A stretch of DNA of 64,000 bases from Adhaeribacter aquaticus DSM 16391 (GCF_000473365.1 NZ_KI421517.1:1579606-1643605), one strand, 5' to 3'; positions 9,479 to 17,821 are shown, numbered from the stretch's first letter. The notes: generated by a model from the sequence alone, not told the origin. Made by a program: numbers and translations.

Positions 9479-9856
9479 ATGGCAGACGCTAAAACGATTC
9501 TAATTGCAGAGGACAGCTCTGTAATTCTTAACCTGACAAAGAAAATTCTGGAGTTACAGAATTATCATATTGTTACAGCTAAAAATGGCGGTGAGGTAAT
9601 TAAACAAATCGAGAAACAAAAAATTGATGCTATTTTGATGGATTTAAATATTCCGGTAAAGAATGGCATGGAATGTACGAAAGAAATCCGTAGCCATCAG
9701 GATCCTGAAATTTCTAAAATTCCAATAATAGCAGTAACCGGTAATGCCAATAATTATTCTATGGATGATTTTAAGGAAGCAGGCATTAATGCTTACTTAC
9801 CTAAGCCTCTGGATTTTGACATGCTGGTACAAACTGTAAAACAATATGTTGCTTAA
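9479..9856 (+). CDS. Single-domain response regulator (REC)
   Basis: A 125-residue receiver domain with no output domain. It has the acidic pocket (IAEDSS near residues 9-14), a phospho-Asp in ILMDLNIP (about residue 57), the switch Thr in AVTGNA and Lys in LPKPLD. It starts 1 nt after the kinase stop, so it is translationally linked and very likely takes phosphate from the kinase's HPt domain. Output would be by protein contact rather than DNA binding. Confidence 0.93.
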   Translation: MADAKTILIAEDSSVILNLTKKILELQNYHIVTAKNGGEVIKQIEKQKIDAILMDLNIPVKNGMECTKEIRSHQDPEISKIPIIAVTGNANNYSMDDFKEAGINAYLPKPLDFDMLVQTVKQYVA

Positions 9857-9865
9857 TCCTAACGG

Positions 9866-10141
9866 ATGGAATTAAAATATACTAAATCTTTTTTAAGCCG
9901 CCTTGAAGATATTTTTGCCGAATCGGACTTTGTACTCCGGTACGAGAAAGGTAACTTCAAGGCGGGTTATTGTCTTATCAAAGACATGAAAGTTGCCATT
10001 ATTAATAAATACTTTCCGCTTGAAGGAAGAATAAATTGTTTATACGATATTTTACGAGGTATCCAGATAAACACCACTGGCCTAAGCGCAAAAAGCTTAG
10101 AGCTTTATGAGGAAATCTGCAAACAGGAACAGCCCCAGTGA
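9866..10141 (+). CDS. Small conserved hypothetical protein
   Basis: A 91-residue soluble protein; the first half forms beta strands (FVLRYEKGNFKAGYCL, VAIINKYFP) followed by a helical half. I recognise it as resembling small uncharacterised Bacteroidota proteins but know no function. It lies 9 nt after the REC gene, and its TGA overlaps the GTG start of the MBL hydrolase (GTGA), which points to coupled translation. The pairing with the hydrolase may be functional. Confidence 0.75.
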   Translation: MELKYTKSFLSRLEDIFAESDFVLRYEKGNFKAGYCLIKDMKVAIINKYFPLEGRINCLYDILRGIQINTTGLSAKSLELYEEICKQEQPQ

Positions 10142-10899
10142 TTGTTACTTTTTTAGGAACCGGCACCTCCCAGGGTGTACCCATTATTGGTTGTGATTGC
10201 GAAGTTTGCCGTTCACTTGATTTTCGTGACAAACGGTTACGCGTATCTGTTCATTTGGAAATAGCAGGCAAGAGTATTATAATTGATTCTGGCCCTGATT
10301 TTAGACAACAGGTTTTACGCGAGCGCATCAAGCACTTGGATGCTTTGCTCTTTACCCATGAGCACAAAGACCACACAGCTGGTTTAGATGACATTCGGGC
10401 CTATAATTTTATGCAGCATACCGATATGCCAGTTTATGGGGAAGAGCGGGTATTAAACCAGCTAAAGCAAGAATTCTCCTACATATTTTCCGAAAAGAAA
10501 TACCCGGGCATTCCGCGGGTAAACCTGCAGCGTATTACCACCGAGCCTTTTGAAATGGAAGGCATACCCGTTACCCCCATTCGGGTGATGCATTATAAAT
10601 TGCCTGTGTTGGGTTTTAGAATTGGCAACTTTACCTATATAACCGATGCTAATTCTATTTCGGAAGAAGAAAAAGAAAAAATCAAAGGCTCAGAAGTAGT
10701 GGTAATTAATGCCCTGCGGAAAGAACCCCATATCTCCCATTTTTCCCTATCAGAAGCAATAGACCTTTTAACAGAATTACAACCCCAACGGGCTTATCTT
10801 ACCCATATTAGCCATTTATTGGGCTTACACCGCGAAGTCGAAGAAGAGCTTCCTGACTTTATTCACCTGGCCTACGATGGCTTAAAAATAAGATTATAA
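10138..10899 (+). CDS. MBL-fold metallo-hydrolase (PhnP/lactamase_B2 type)
   Basis: A 253-residue metallo-beta-lactamase-fold hydrolase. Visible are an N-terminal GTGTSQGVP, a possible extra metal site with two Cys (GCDCEVC, near residues 20-26), the zinc motif HEHKDH (about residues 79-84), an Asp ligand in YITDANS and a His near the C-terminus (LTHISHLLG). The CxC...C segment and overall layout resemble PhnP-like phosphodiesterases, which cleave cyclic phosphates, but the substrate is unproven. It starts with GTG overlapping the previous stop. Part of the 4.2-12.5 kb operon. Confidence 0.88.
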   Translation: MIVTFLGTGTSQGVPIIGCDCEVCRSLDFRDKRLRVSVHLEIAGKSIIIDSGPDFRQQVLRERIKHLDALLFTHEHKDHTAGLDDIRAYNFMQHTDMPVYGEERVLNQLKQEFSYIFSEKKYPGIPRVNLQRITTEPFEMEGIPVTPIRVMHYKLPVLGFRIGNFTYITDANSISEEEKEKIKGSEVVVINALRKEPHISHFSLSEAIDLLTELQPQRAYLTHISHLLGLHREVEEELPDFIHLAYDGLKIRL

Positions 10900-10902
10900 C
10901 AG

Positions 10903-12471
10903 GTGCACAATAATTTTTATTTCCTCAGGCATTTATCGGCTGCTCTGAAACAAAAACTTATTGGTTTTTGGGTAACTGCGTGCTTTAGCCAAAACAAATA
11001 TGAATTAATTACTGCCTTAACAAATGGCACCGAAGACTTTTATATCAAGGCTATTTTATCACCCCAGTTTTCTGCCTTAAGCTTTCCCCCTGTTTTTAAC
11101 CGCGCCAAAGCAAATAGTATTAATTTATTTCCTGAAATTATTTCGAAAACAATAATTGATGTTGTTCAGCAGGAAAATGAACGAAGCTTTTATTTAGCTT
11201 TAGAAGATAACTTATCTTTTCTTTTTAAAATGTTTGGCAACCGGTCCAACATTGTTTTATTTCAGGAAGATGAACCCATTAACTTATTCCGGAAAAAATT
11301 TGATAAAGATCTGGAACTAAGACTTTCCGGCTTAAACCGAACACTACAAACAACTCAGGAGTATTTTCTACAGAACAAACCATCGCTGCAAAAGCTCTAC
11401 CCTACTTTTGGCGATGTTCCGGCTAAGTACCTGAACCAACAAGGCTATGAATCTGCCCCGCCCGAAAAACAATGGAAATTGTTGCAGCAAACATTACATC
11501 TTTTAGAAAGCCCCAACTATTACATTATTAAATTAGCCAATACTACCCGGTTATCACTGCTGCCAATTGGTGAAATCAAGGCTACTTTTGATGAACCCAT
11601 TACCGCTGTACAAAATTTTGTCAGGAGTTATTTAACCGAATATAATTTTGAAAAAAATTATAACCTGGTTCAACAGCAAATTAAGAAAAAGTTAGAAGGG
11701 TCCGGAAACTACCTGGAACAATTAGAATACAAAGCTTTAGAGCTGGAATATGATAACTCGTTTGCGCAAACTGCTGATTTAATAATGGCGAATCTTACCC
11801 AGATTAAACCTGGTTCAACTGAAGTTGAGGTTTTTGATTTTTATCATGATAAACAAACTGTTATAAAATTATCGGGCAAAGAAACTCCTCAAAAGTTTGC
11901 AGAACGGCTTTATAAAAAAAATAAAAGCCGCCAAATTGAATTGAAATATGTGCAGGAAAGAATAGAAGCTAAGAAAAAAGAAAATACTCTTTTAGAAACA
12001 CAAGCCAATCAACTAAATAAAATTACCTCGTACCGGGAGCTGAAAGTTTTTATTCAACAACATAATTTATTACCTACAGAAAAAAAAGAAGAGACTCAGC
12101 ATCTTTTCCGCACTTTTGAAACAGAAGGTTTTAAAATTTTAGTAGGCAAAAATGCTAAAAACAATGACCTGCTAACCCAACAGCATACTTACAAGGAAGA
12201 TATGTGGCTACACGCAAAAGATGTAAGTGGATCACATGTTGTAATTAAATTTCAAGCTGGTAAAAATATTCCAGAGTCGGTTCTGGAGAAAGCAGCTCAA
12301 TTAGCAGCCTGGTATTCGAAACGTAAAAACGATTCGCTTTGCCCGGTACTTTATACTCCTAAAAAATATGTAAGAAAACCTAAAGGAGCCGAACCCGGCG
12401 AAGTTTTCGTAGAGCGGGAGAAAGTTTTATTAGTAAAACCCGAAAATCCCTTTAGCCAATATCCGGAATAA
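10903..12471 (+). CDS. rqcH: NFACT family protein (RqcH/FbpA/Rqc2-like)
   Basis: A 522-residue NFACT protein. The N-terminal NFACT-N-like region runs to about 230, a helical coiled-coil middle spans about 260-390, and the C-terminal NFACT-R domain (about 400-500) has the conserved DMWLHAKDVSGSHVVIK motif. Bacterial RqcH binds stalled 50S-peptidyl-tRNA complexes and recruits Ala-tRNA to add C-terminal alanine tails that mark nascent chains for degradation. The N-terminal catalytic-like residues are less clear here, so ribosome-quality-control function is inferred from the family. It starts at GTG 10903, 3 nt after the hydrolase stop, so it is the last gene of the operon. Confidence 0.88.
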   Translation: MHNNFYFLRHLSAALKQKLIGFWVTACFSQNKYELITALTNGTEDFYIKAILSPQFSALSFPPVFNRAKANSINLFPEIISKTIIDVVQQENERSFYLALEDNLSFLFKMFGNRSNIVLFQEDEPINLFRKKFDKDLELRLSGLNRTLQTTQEYFLQNKPSLQKLYPTFGDVPAKYLNQQGYESAPPEKQWKLLQQTLHLLESPNYYIIKLANTTRLSLLPIGEIKATFDEPITAVQNFVRSYLTEYNFEKNYNLVQQQIKKKLEGSGNYLEQLEYKALELEYDNSFAQTADLIMANLTQIKPGSTEVEVFDFYHDKQTVIKLSGKETPQKFAERLYKKNKSRQIELKYVQERIEAKKKENTLLETQANQLNKITSYRELKVFIQQHNLLPTEKKEETQHLFRTFETEGFKILVGKNAKNNDLLTQQHTYKEDMWLHAKDVSGSHVVIKFQAGKNIPESVLEKAAQLAAWYSKRKNDSLCPVLYTPKKYVRKPKGAEPGEVFVEREKVLLVKPENPFSQYPE

Positions 12472-12751
12472 AGCATTACCTGATCTAAATTATTAAACTC
12501 AAATTGGTTTTCAGTTTCCTGTATGGTACCTGCCAGTTTAGCAGGCCCAAATGTATTTTAATTAAGCGTTACTAAATCAATAGCTTCTCAGCACTTAGTA
12601 AAAAAATTATACTATCCAGTTAGCGTTCCTGCTCCCAGTTAAAAACATCCTAAATTTCCTTTTTTTCAACGCAACCATCTATATAATAAAAACATTTTAA
12701 TATAAATTATTTTTTATTAGCAACTTTTTAGTTTTTAATCCGTTTTGTTAT
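12472..12751. other. Noncoding region after the NFACT gene
   Basis: About 280 bp of AT-rich sequence. No ORF or terminator hairpin that I can support. The right end leads into the strong promoter at 12752. Confidence 0.55.
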
Positions 12752-12759
12752 TATATTTG
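12752..12759 (+). promoter_or_regulatory. Bacteroidota -7 promoter element
   Basis: TATATTTG, exact match to TAnnTTTG, 27 nt before the ATG at 12787. Together with the terminator at 13152 it defines a compact two-gene transcript. Confidence 0.75.
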
Positions 12760-12786
12760 CATCATAAATATTAAAACAATTAAAAA

Positions 12787-12969
12787 ATGAAAATTTTATT
12801 AAACTCAACTTTTACAACCATTTTAGCGGTTGTTCTGGTATTATCGATCCTAGGGATTGTAATAGCCGGTAATAGTTTAGGCCTATTTGCTAGCACATTT
12901 TTAATAAGCTACTTATTATTAGCCTTTACTTTAAGCTTAAAAATCGATAAAGTTTTACACAAAGTTTAA
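12787..12969 (+). CDS. Small membrane protein (60 aa)
   Basis: Sixty residues with two predicted transmembrane helices (about residues 10-28 and 33-50) and a short basic C-terminal tail. No known family recognised. Support for a real gene comes from an exact -7 promoter upstream, the immediately following second small membrane gene (2 nt gap) and a shared terminator. The abundance of Leu and Ile and lack of polar motifs suggest a structural or regulatory membrane peptide. Confidence 0.65.
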   Translation: MKILLNSTFTTILAVVLVLSILGIVIAGNSLGLFASTFLISYLLLAFTLSLKIDKVLHKV

Positions 12970-12971
12970 GT

Positions 12972-13166
12972 ATGAAAAAGAATCTGATTTTTGGCCTGGC
13001 TATTCTGGCAGTATCCTTAGTGGCTAGTTTTAATGTGTCTACCTACTTATTAGGTTTAACCTATTTATCTTTTATTTTAAGTTTAGGTTATATTGTAGTT
13101 CTATTGCACGTTATGCTGTATATGAAATATGGCAATATTTGGGATTTTAAGAAGGGTGAATTTTAA
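12972..13166 (+). CDS. Small membrane protein (64 aa)
   Basis: Sixty-four residues with two hydrophobic helices (about 5-20 and 26-50) and a charged tail (NIWDFKKGEF). It starts 2 nt after the previous small membrane gene, so the two are cotranscribed and perhaps coupled. No family recognised. The terminator stem overlaps its last codons. Confidence 0.62.
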   Translation: MKKNLIFGLAILAVSLVASFNVSTYLLGLTYLSFILSLGYIVVLLHVMLYMKYGNIWDFKKGEF

Positions 13167-13183
13167 ACAATCACCCTTTTTTA
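13152..13183 (+). terminator. Rho-independent terminator of the small-membrane-protein pair
   Basis: Stem AAGGGTGA (13152-13159) / TCACCCTT (13171-13178), followed by a T-run. It overlaps the stop codon of the 64-aa gene. Confidence 0.88.
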
Positions 13184-13473
13184 TTCTATAAATTTATAAC
13201 AGCTATTTTAGGTAGCCATCCTCGGTTCCACCGGAACCACCTCCCTCCAATTAGTTCATTACCATTTTAGGTTCACTCCTCCCTATTAACAGTTCTCCTA
13301 ATTTATTAAATAAGCTTTAGTACAAGTTTTTATTCTGCACATCCAGATTTATCTTATTCCTCTATTTTCTATTTTTCTCTTTTATTATGTACAGACTAAA
13401 TAGGTTATTCAGGAAACATAAAAAGAGTATTATTTCCGTTATTAAAAAAGTCGTTAAGCAAGAAGTTATAAAA
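13184..13473. other. Noncoding region
   Basis: About 290 bp with a pyrimidine-rich stretch around 13250-13390. It contains only a weak 46-codon lysine-rich ORF at 13387-13527 that I reject. No other structure seen. Confidence 0.5.
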
Positions 13474-13516
13474 GAAAAAACCTTGCAATCAGGCGTATGT
13501 CCTAATTACAAGGTTA
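13474..13516 (-). terminator. Terminator of the tRNA-Leu gene
   Basis: On the minus strand, a 15-bp stem (AACCTTGTAATTAGG / CCTGATTGCAAGGTT, two G-U pairs) with a 7-nt loop, followed by a T-run. It lies 17 nt after the 3' end of tRNA-Leu. Confidence 0.85.
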
Positions 13517-13532
13517 TAAAAATTTAAAGAAG

Positions 13533-13615
13533 TGCGCGCGGGGAGATTCGAACTCCCACACCCGTAAGGCACCACCCCCTCAAGATGGCGTGTCTACCAG
13601 TTTCACCACGTGCGC
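13533..13615 (-). tRNA. tRNA-Leu (anticodon GAG)
   Basis: On the minus strand the 83-nt sequence folds as a class II tRNA: 7-bp acceptor stem, D arm with CTGGTAGA, anticodon stem CCATC/GGTGG with loop TTGAGGG (anticodon GAG, codon CUC and by wobble CUU), a long variable arm typical of Leu, and T arm GGGAG-TTCGAAT-CTCCC. The discriminator is A and CCA is not encoded. Acceptor pair 5-68 is an A-C mismatch; all other acceptor pairs are Watson-Crick. Confidence 0.95.
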
Positions 13616-13642
13616 AAGAAAGCCTTTAGCTAATAAAGTACG

Positions 13643-13650
13643 CAAATGTA
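13643..13650 (-). promoter_or_regulatory. -7 promoter element of tRNA-Leu
   Basis: Read on the minus strand it is TACATTTG (matches TAnnTTTG), with a TTG about 20 nt further upstream in the -33 position. Transcription would begin about 20 nt before the mature tRNA 5' end. Confidence 0.7.
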
Positions 13651-13839
13651 AGAAGCATTTAAATCGTGTGCAAGAAAGACTGGATGTGGTATAGCTAATT
13701 TAAATTTAAAAGTGAATTTTTGTAATCTTAATTAGCTTTAAGTTATTACTGAAAGTAGCTCCTGAATTTTAAATTTATTTAAAATTTTTTAAATAATTGG
13801 GTTACAATCAGCTATTAGTAGTATTAAAGGAGAACATGA

Positions 13840-14418
13840 ATGCCTAACGTACTTTATTTTTCAGATAAGGCTTTGCTGGCGGGAATTCAGAACGAAAATG
13901 AAGAAGCATTAGCGTATTTGTACAAGCTTCATTTTCCAATGATTCTGCATCTTGTACAGAATAACAACGGAACCGACGATGAAGCAAAAGATATTTACCA
14001 GGAAGCGGTCATTATTTTTTACGAGAAGGTACGGGAAGGAAGCTTAGAACTGAATTGTCAGATTAAAACGTATTTGTATTCCATCTGTCGCCGGTTATGG
14101 CTCAAGCGGCTGGCTTTAAAAAACAGATTTGCCGGTATTGTTTCCGAATCAGATACTTTTGTGGAGGTAGAAAATGATATAGCGGAGGCAACTGAAAAAG
14201 AAGAGCAGTTTTCTAAAATGGGAGAAGCTTTGGCTTTATTAGGGGAGCCCTGCAAAACATTACTGGAAGATTTTTATATCCAGGATTTATCTATGCAAAC
14301 CATTACCGATAAGTTTGGCTATACCAATTCTGACAATACTAAAAATCAAAAATATAAGTGTCTGCTACGATTAAAGAAGTTATTCTTTAATATTTATAAG
14401 GCAGATGTAGTTAAATAA
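13840..14418 (+). CDS. ECF-type RNA polymerase sigma factor
   Basis: A 192-residue sigma-70 family factor. Region 2 covers about residues 20-90 (AYLYKLHFPMI, DIYQEAVIIFYEKV, IKTYLYSICRRLWLKR) and region 4 about 120-185, with a helix-turn-helix (SMQTITDKFGYTNSDNTKNQK). It is preceded by a good SD, AAAGGAGA at 13826-13833. The next gene, 67 bp downstream, encodes a membrane protein with an anti-sigma-like cytoplasmic part, which is the likely partner. It resembles the Bacteroidota ECF factors paired with membrane partners. Confidence 0.9.
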   Translation: MPNVLYFSDKALLAGIQNENEEALAYLYKLHFPMILHLVQNNNGTDDEAKDIYQEAVIIFYEKVREGSLELNCQIKTYLYSICRRLWLKRLALKNRFAGIVSESDTFVEVENDIAEATEKEEQFSKMGEALALLGEPCKTLLEDFYIQDLSMQTITDKFGYTNSDNTKNQKYKCLLRLKKLFFNIYKADVVK

Positions 14419-14485
14419 AACAAAGTAAACAGTTTTTTAAGTCGGATTACCTCATTGGATTATTAGGATTAATTCGCAAAAATAT

Positions 14486-15601
14486 ATGAAAGAGTTAGAA
14501 GCTTTTAAACTAATAGAAAATTACCTCAACGGTCAGTTGCAAGGAGATGCTCTGTTAGATTTTGAACACCAACTAGAAACTGATCCGGTAATGGCTGAGT
14601 ACTTTAAACAGTACAAGGAAGTTACCAGCACTTTAGGTTTCTATAATAACCGGAAAGCTTTAAAACAAAAGCTTAATGCCATACATGCCGACTTGGAAGA
14701 AAATCAAGCGCCTGCTCTATCTCCTTTTGGAAATAAAGAAAAGCGTAAATTCTTCTGGAACCAGCATTATGCAACTATTGCAGTGGCGGCCTCGGTAGCC
14801 ATTCTAACTGTTTTTGGGACTTTGCTTAGTGTTGATTTATGGCGGTCTATGGGCAAGCAACAGGCAGCCAGATATTCGGCTCTGCGCCGGGAAGTAGAAA
14901 ACATAAAGAGCAGCCAGCGGGCTATAATCCGGGATATTACCGGCAGTTTGGCAAATCCATCCAAAGAAGAAGTTAATCCGGGAAATTTCACAGGTACTGG
15001 ATTTGTAATTAGCCCCGACGGGTATTTAGTTACCAGCTATCATGTTATAAATGGTGCTGACTCTGTTTTTATTGAGAACCGGGTAGGTAAGCGTTATAAA
15101 GTAAAAAGCATTTTCCGGGATAAAGCGCATGATTTAGCTATACTTAAAATTGAGGATAAAGAATTTACCTCTTTTGGCACCTTACCATATGCTTTTAAAT
15201 CCGGGGATTCTGATTTAGGTGAAAAAGTATATACGTTAGGTTACCCACGCGAAGATATGGTTTTTGGAGAAGGTTCTCTCAGTTCCCGTAGTGGATTTGA
15301 AGGCGATACCACCTCTTATCAGATTTCTATTCCGGTAAATCCTGGTAATAGCGGAGGCCCTTTAATGGATAATCAGGGCAATCTAATAGGTGTAATAAGC
15401 GGTAAACAATTAGATTTACAAGGTGCTGCCTTTGCGGTAAAATCGGCTTATTTGAAGCAATTAGTAGAACAGCTTTCCAGTGATTCTTTGGATGCCCCAA
15501 TTAAATTATCTAAGAAGAATTCATTGGCCGGCACTTCCCGGACCAATCAATTAAAGAAAATAGAGGATTATGTTTTTGTAGTGAAAGTATACAACAACTA
15601 A
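14486..15601 (+). CDS. Anti-sigma-like membrane protein fused to trypsin-like (HtrA-type) protease
   Basis: A 371-residue single-pass protein. Residues 1-95 form a cytoplasmic helical part that starts like Bacteroidota anti-sigma proteins (LIENYLNGQLQGDALLDFE, then a positively charged linker); residues 97-117 are a membrane helix; residues about 165-330 are a periplasmic trypsin-like (S1C) domain with an intact triad: His186 (TSYHVING), Asp216 (HDLAILKI) and Ser289 (GNSGGPL). There is no PDZ domain. Next to an ECF sigma gene, this suggests one protein that both holds the sigma factor and senses or processes envelope damage. The sigma-binding role is inferred from the N-terminal pattern and gene order. 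Confidence 0.85.
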   Translation: MKELEAFKLIENYLNGQLQGDALLDFEHQLETDPVMAEYFKQYKEVTSTLGFYNNRKALKQKLNAIHADLEENQAPALSPFGNKEKRKFFWNQHYATIAVAASVAILTVFGTLLSVDLWRSMGKQQAARYSALRREVENIKSSQRAIIRDITGSLANPSKEEVNPGNFTGTGFVISPDGYLVTSYHVINGADSVFIENRVGKRYKVKSIFRDKAHDLAILKIEDKEFTSFGTLPYAFKSGDSDLGEKVYTLGYPREDMVFGEGSLSSRSGFEGDTTSYQISIPVNPGNSGGPLMDNQGNLIGVISGKQLDLQGAAFAVKSAYLKQLVEQLSSDSLDAPIKLSKKNSLAGTSRTNQLKKIEDYVFVVKVYNN

Positions 15602-15647
15602 AGTTCCAATCCTTCAGGTAAAAGCACGATCAGTTCCTGCTATTAGC

Positions 15648-15685
15648 AAACGGCCTAACTAATTTATATTAGTTAGGCCGTTTCT
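15648..15685. terminator. Bidirectional terminator
   Basis: Perfect 15-bp arms AAACGGCCTAACTAA / TTAGTTAGGCCGTTT with a 6-nt loop, between the convergent protease and esterase genes. Confidence 0.9.
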
Positions 15686-17080
15686 TTAAAAATTCCAGGA
15701 GAAATAAGGATTGTTCACAAAACTAATTCGTTGCCCCGATCCTATTCCTGTTAAAGGATGCAAAGCGCTTGTCTTATCTATGAAAATAAAAGAATCGTAA
15801 CGGTTGGGCAGATCAGAAGGCACATAATTTCCTGCTTCCTGCGCTGGGTTATAAACAACTCCAATGGCCCGATGCCCCCGGGGCTGGGTAAGCGTTTTAT
15901 TATTTCGCCATTCCTTCAGGTTAATAATTTTAGTTCGAGGTTCTTTCTCATGCAATAAAGCTTCCCAGGAACCTGCTCGTCCCGGAGGTACAGCCATAGT
16001 AGTAGTGGGTCCACCCCAATAAGCAGAAGCAATTACCGTTCCTTCATAGGTGCCAAACCCAACTAGATGCACCCCGTCCTTGGCATGTTGTTCCCGAACC
16101 AATTGCCCCACATTCACCATCCCTTCCCGAGCCATAGAGGTGTAGCGGGCATCTCCTATGTGGGTATTATGCTCCCAGATAATAATTTTGGCATTTGCCC
16201 CATATAAATTTATTAAACGATTTATAGTTTCCGTCATGTGCCGGTCCCGGATGTTCCAGGACTCAGCATTTCCGGTTGAAGTATAGTACCTTTCACCATT
16301 CACTGCTACCAAAGCATTTTGCTCTAAACTAAAAGCTTCTTCATTTCTAGCTTGCACCTGACCCATTCTGTTCCGCACGGCCTTAAGCACATTCTCAATT
16401 TCTCCGGCACAGCCTTTACCTCGGTTAGCTGCCTGGGCATAGGCTTGTTCATTGCGGTTATAAGGGTTCAGGCACTGCATAGCTTGATTAACGGCCTGAA
16501 CAGTTGCCGCATCTGCTGTGCTACTTTGGCGAATCATTTCTAAAGCTTCCCACAAGCCATAAACATCTAAGCCATAGAAACCCACTTGCTGATTAGTGGC
16601 ATTATTGGTATTGTGGGTTTTTAACCACTCAACTAAAGCGGCAACTTCCTGGTTGGCCCACATCCAAGTTGGCCACCGCTGAAAAGGTTTTAATGCATCA
16701 GTTGCCGATGTGGCATTACCGTTGCCTTTTATGTATTTGTTTACTTCATAAGTAGCTGGCCAATCCCCTTCTATGGCAATTATATTAAATCCTTTTTCCT
16801 GGATAAGCCGCCTGGAGATAGCTGCCCGCCAGGTATAAAATTCTGCTGTACCATGTGAGGCTTCTCCCAGAAGCACATATTTAGCGTCCCCGATCTGATT
16901 TAGCAAAATATCTAAATCTGCTTCAGCTTGTAAAGGAGCAATTCCATTATCGGGTAGTGTTATTTCGGAGGTGGTTGTATTGTTTCCACCAGCCGGAGTA
17001 ATACCATCGTCTTCTTTTGTATTGCAACCTAATACCAGGTTTAATAAAATAAATAAATATAAAGTTGTGATCCGTCCCAT
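15686..17080 (-). CDS. Erythromycin-esterase-like lipoprotein
   Basis: A 464-residue protein of the erythromycin esterase (Ere/succinoglycan biosynthesis) family. It has a lipoprotein signal (LVLGC, Cys19), then the family motifs GEASHGTAEF (Glu73, His76), EGDWPA, FYGLDVYG, WEHNTHIGD and a C-terminal NPYFSWNF. Ere enzymes open macrolide lactones with the His in the first motif; many homologues, however, act on unknown substrates, and here the protein is anchored in the envelope. Macrolide resistance is therefore not established. It is a single gene behind a bidirectional terminator. Confidence 0.87.
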   Translation of the reverse strand: MGRITTLYLFILLNLVLGCNTKEDDGITPAGGNNTTTSEITLPDNGIAPLQAEADLDILLNQIGDAKYVLLGEASHGTAEFYTWRAAISRRLIQEKGFNIIAIEGDWPATYEVNKYIKGNGNATSATDALKPFQRWPTWMWANQEVAALVEWLKTHNTNNATNQQVGFYGLDVYGLWEALEMIRQSSTADAATVQAVNQAMQCLNPYNRNEQAYAQAANRGKGCAGEIENVLKAVRNRMGQVQARNEEAFSLEQNALVAVNGERYYTSTGNAESWNIRDRHMTETINRLINLYGANAKIIIWEHNTHIGDARYTSMAREGMVNVGQLVREQHAKDGVHLVGFGTYEGTVIASAYWGGPTTTMAVPPGRAGSWEALLHEKEPRTKIINLKEWRNNKTLTQPRGHRAIGVVYNPAQEAGNYVPSDLPNRYDSFIFIDKTSALHPLTGIGSGQRISFVNNPYFSWNF

Positions 17081-17620
17081 CTTCCCCTTTTTACTTCCCC
17101 TTTTTAACTCCTGTTTCAGAATAATTATGCACTTTGCCTTGCCGGTTTTTTATTATTTTATTTAACAAATAAGTAAAGTTGAACCAAATTTTAAACTAGA
17201 TCAAACTACCATAAAGCTACACAACAACCTACGACAGGTATATTGGCAAGTTTATTACATATAAAATAAATACAATTATTTACTTAGTTAAAAAGGCAAA
17301 ATCCGTGAAAATACGGTCTCCTGGTGAGAAGTCAGAGGATTAGAATGGCAGCAATAATTTGATCTGTTTTCGGAAGCAAGCTTTACAAGTAAAAGGGATT
17401 AAACAGGTTTAGTTAACCATTATTCGGAATAGGTAATACATATTGTATTGACACATCGCTTTCCCAATTAAAATAAATTTTTAGAGAAATCTGGCGGCAA
17501 TTATACTACCATCATGGGCTGCTTACCTTAATAAGGTATTATAAATTCCCTTAAAAACTTTACCAAATGAGGTTATATCAAATCAGAAAATTTGCTCAAA
17601 ATAGAAAACAGGCAGAACTA
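17081..17620. other. Noncoding region
   Basis: About 540 bp, AT-rich, holding the upstream region of the esterase-like lipoprotein (minus strand). I saw no ORF, repeat, RNA or clear TAnnTTTG element. Confidence 0.5.
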
Positions 17621-17821
17621 CTATTCTTTAGAATGGCAGTGTTGAATATAGTATTCATTTTCCTGGTACAATCTTCTGGCTATTTCTTCTGCAAGAATGT
17701 ATGAATCAAAGGCTCCTATTAAAGCCCCGGCTTTAATTAATATGTATTGGTTTGGATATCTTCTGGAAAATCTGTCCTTGTTATCCAAATAATATCTAAA
17801 ATCTCTTTCCTTCGCGTACAT
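17621..17821 (-). CDS. Small hypothetical protein (66 aa, DUF5678-like)
   Basis: Sixty-six residues, hydrophilic, no membrane segment. The pattern YPNQYILIKAGALIGAFDSYILAEEIAR resembles the small DUF5678-type proteins (a beta hairpin followed by a helix), which have no established role. Family assignment is tentative. It stands alone; the codon pattern and the fold-like pattern support it as a real gene. Confidence 0.5.
   Translation of the reverse strand: MYAKERDFRYYLDNKDRFSRRYPNQYILIKAGALIGAFDSYILAEEIARRLYQENEYYIQHCHSKE

Noticed and set aside
13387-13527. 46-codon ORF rich in lysine and isoleucine before tRNA-Leu
   Set aside because: It overlaps the terminator hairpin of the tRNA-Leu gene, has no promoter or RBS, and its composition only reflects AT-rich DNA.
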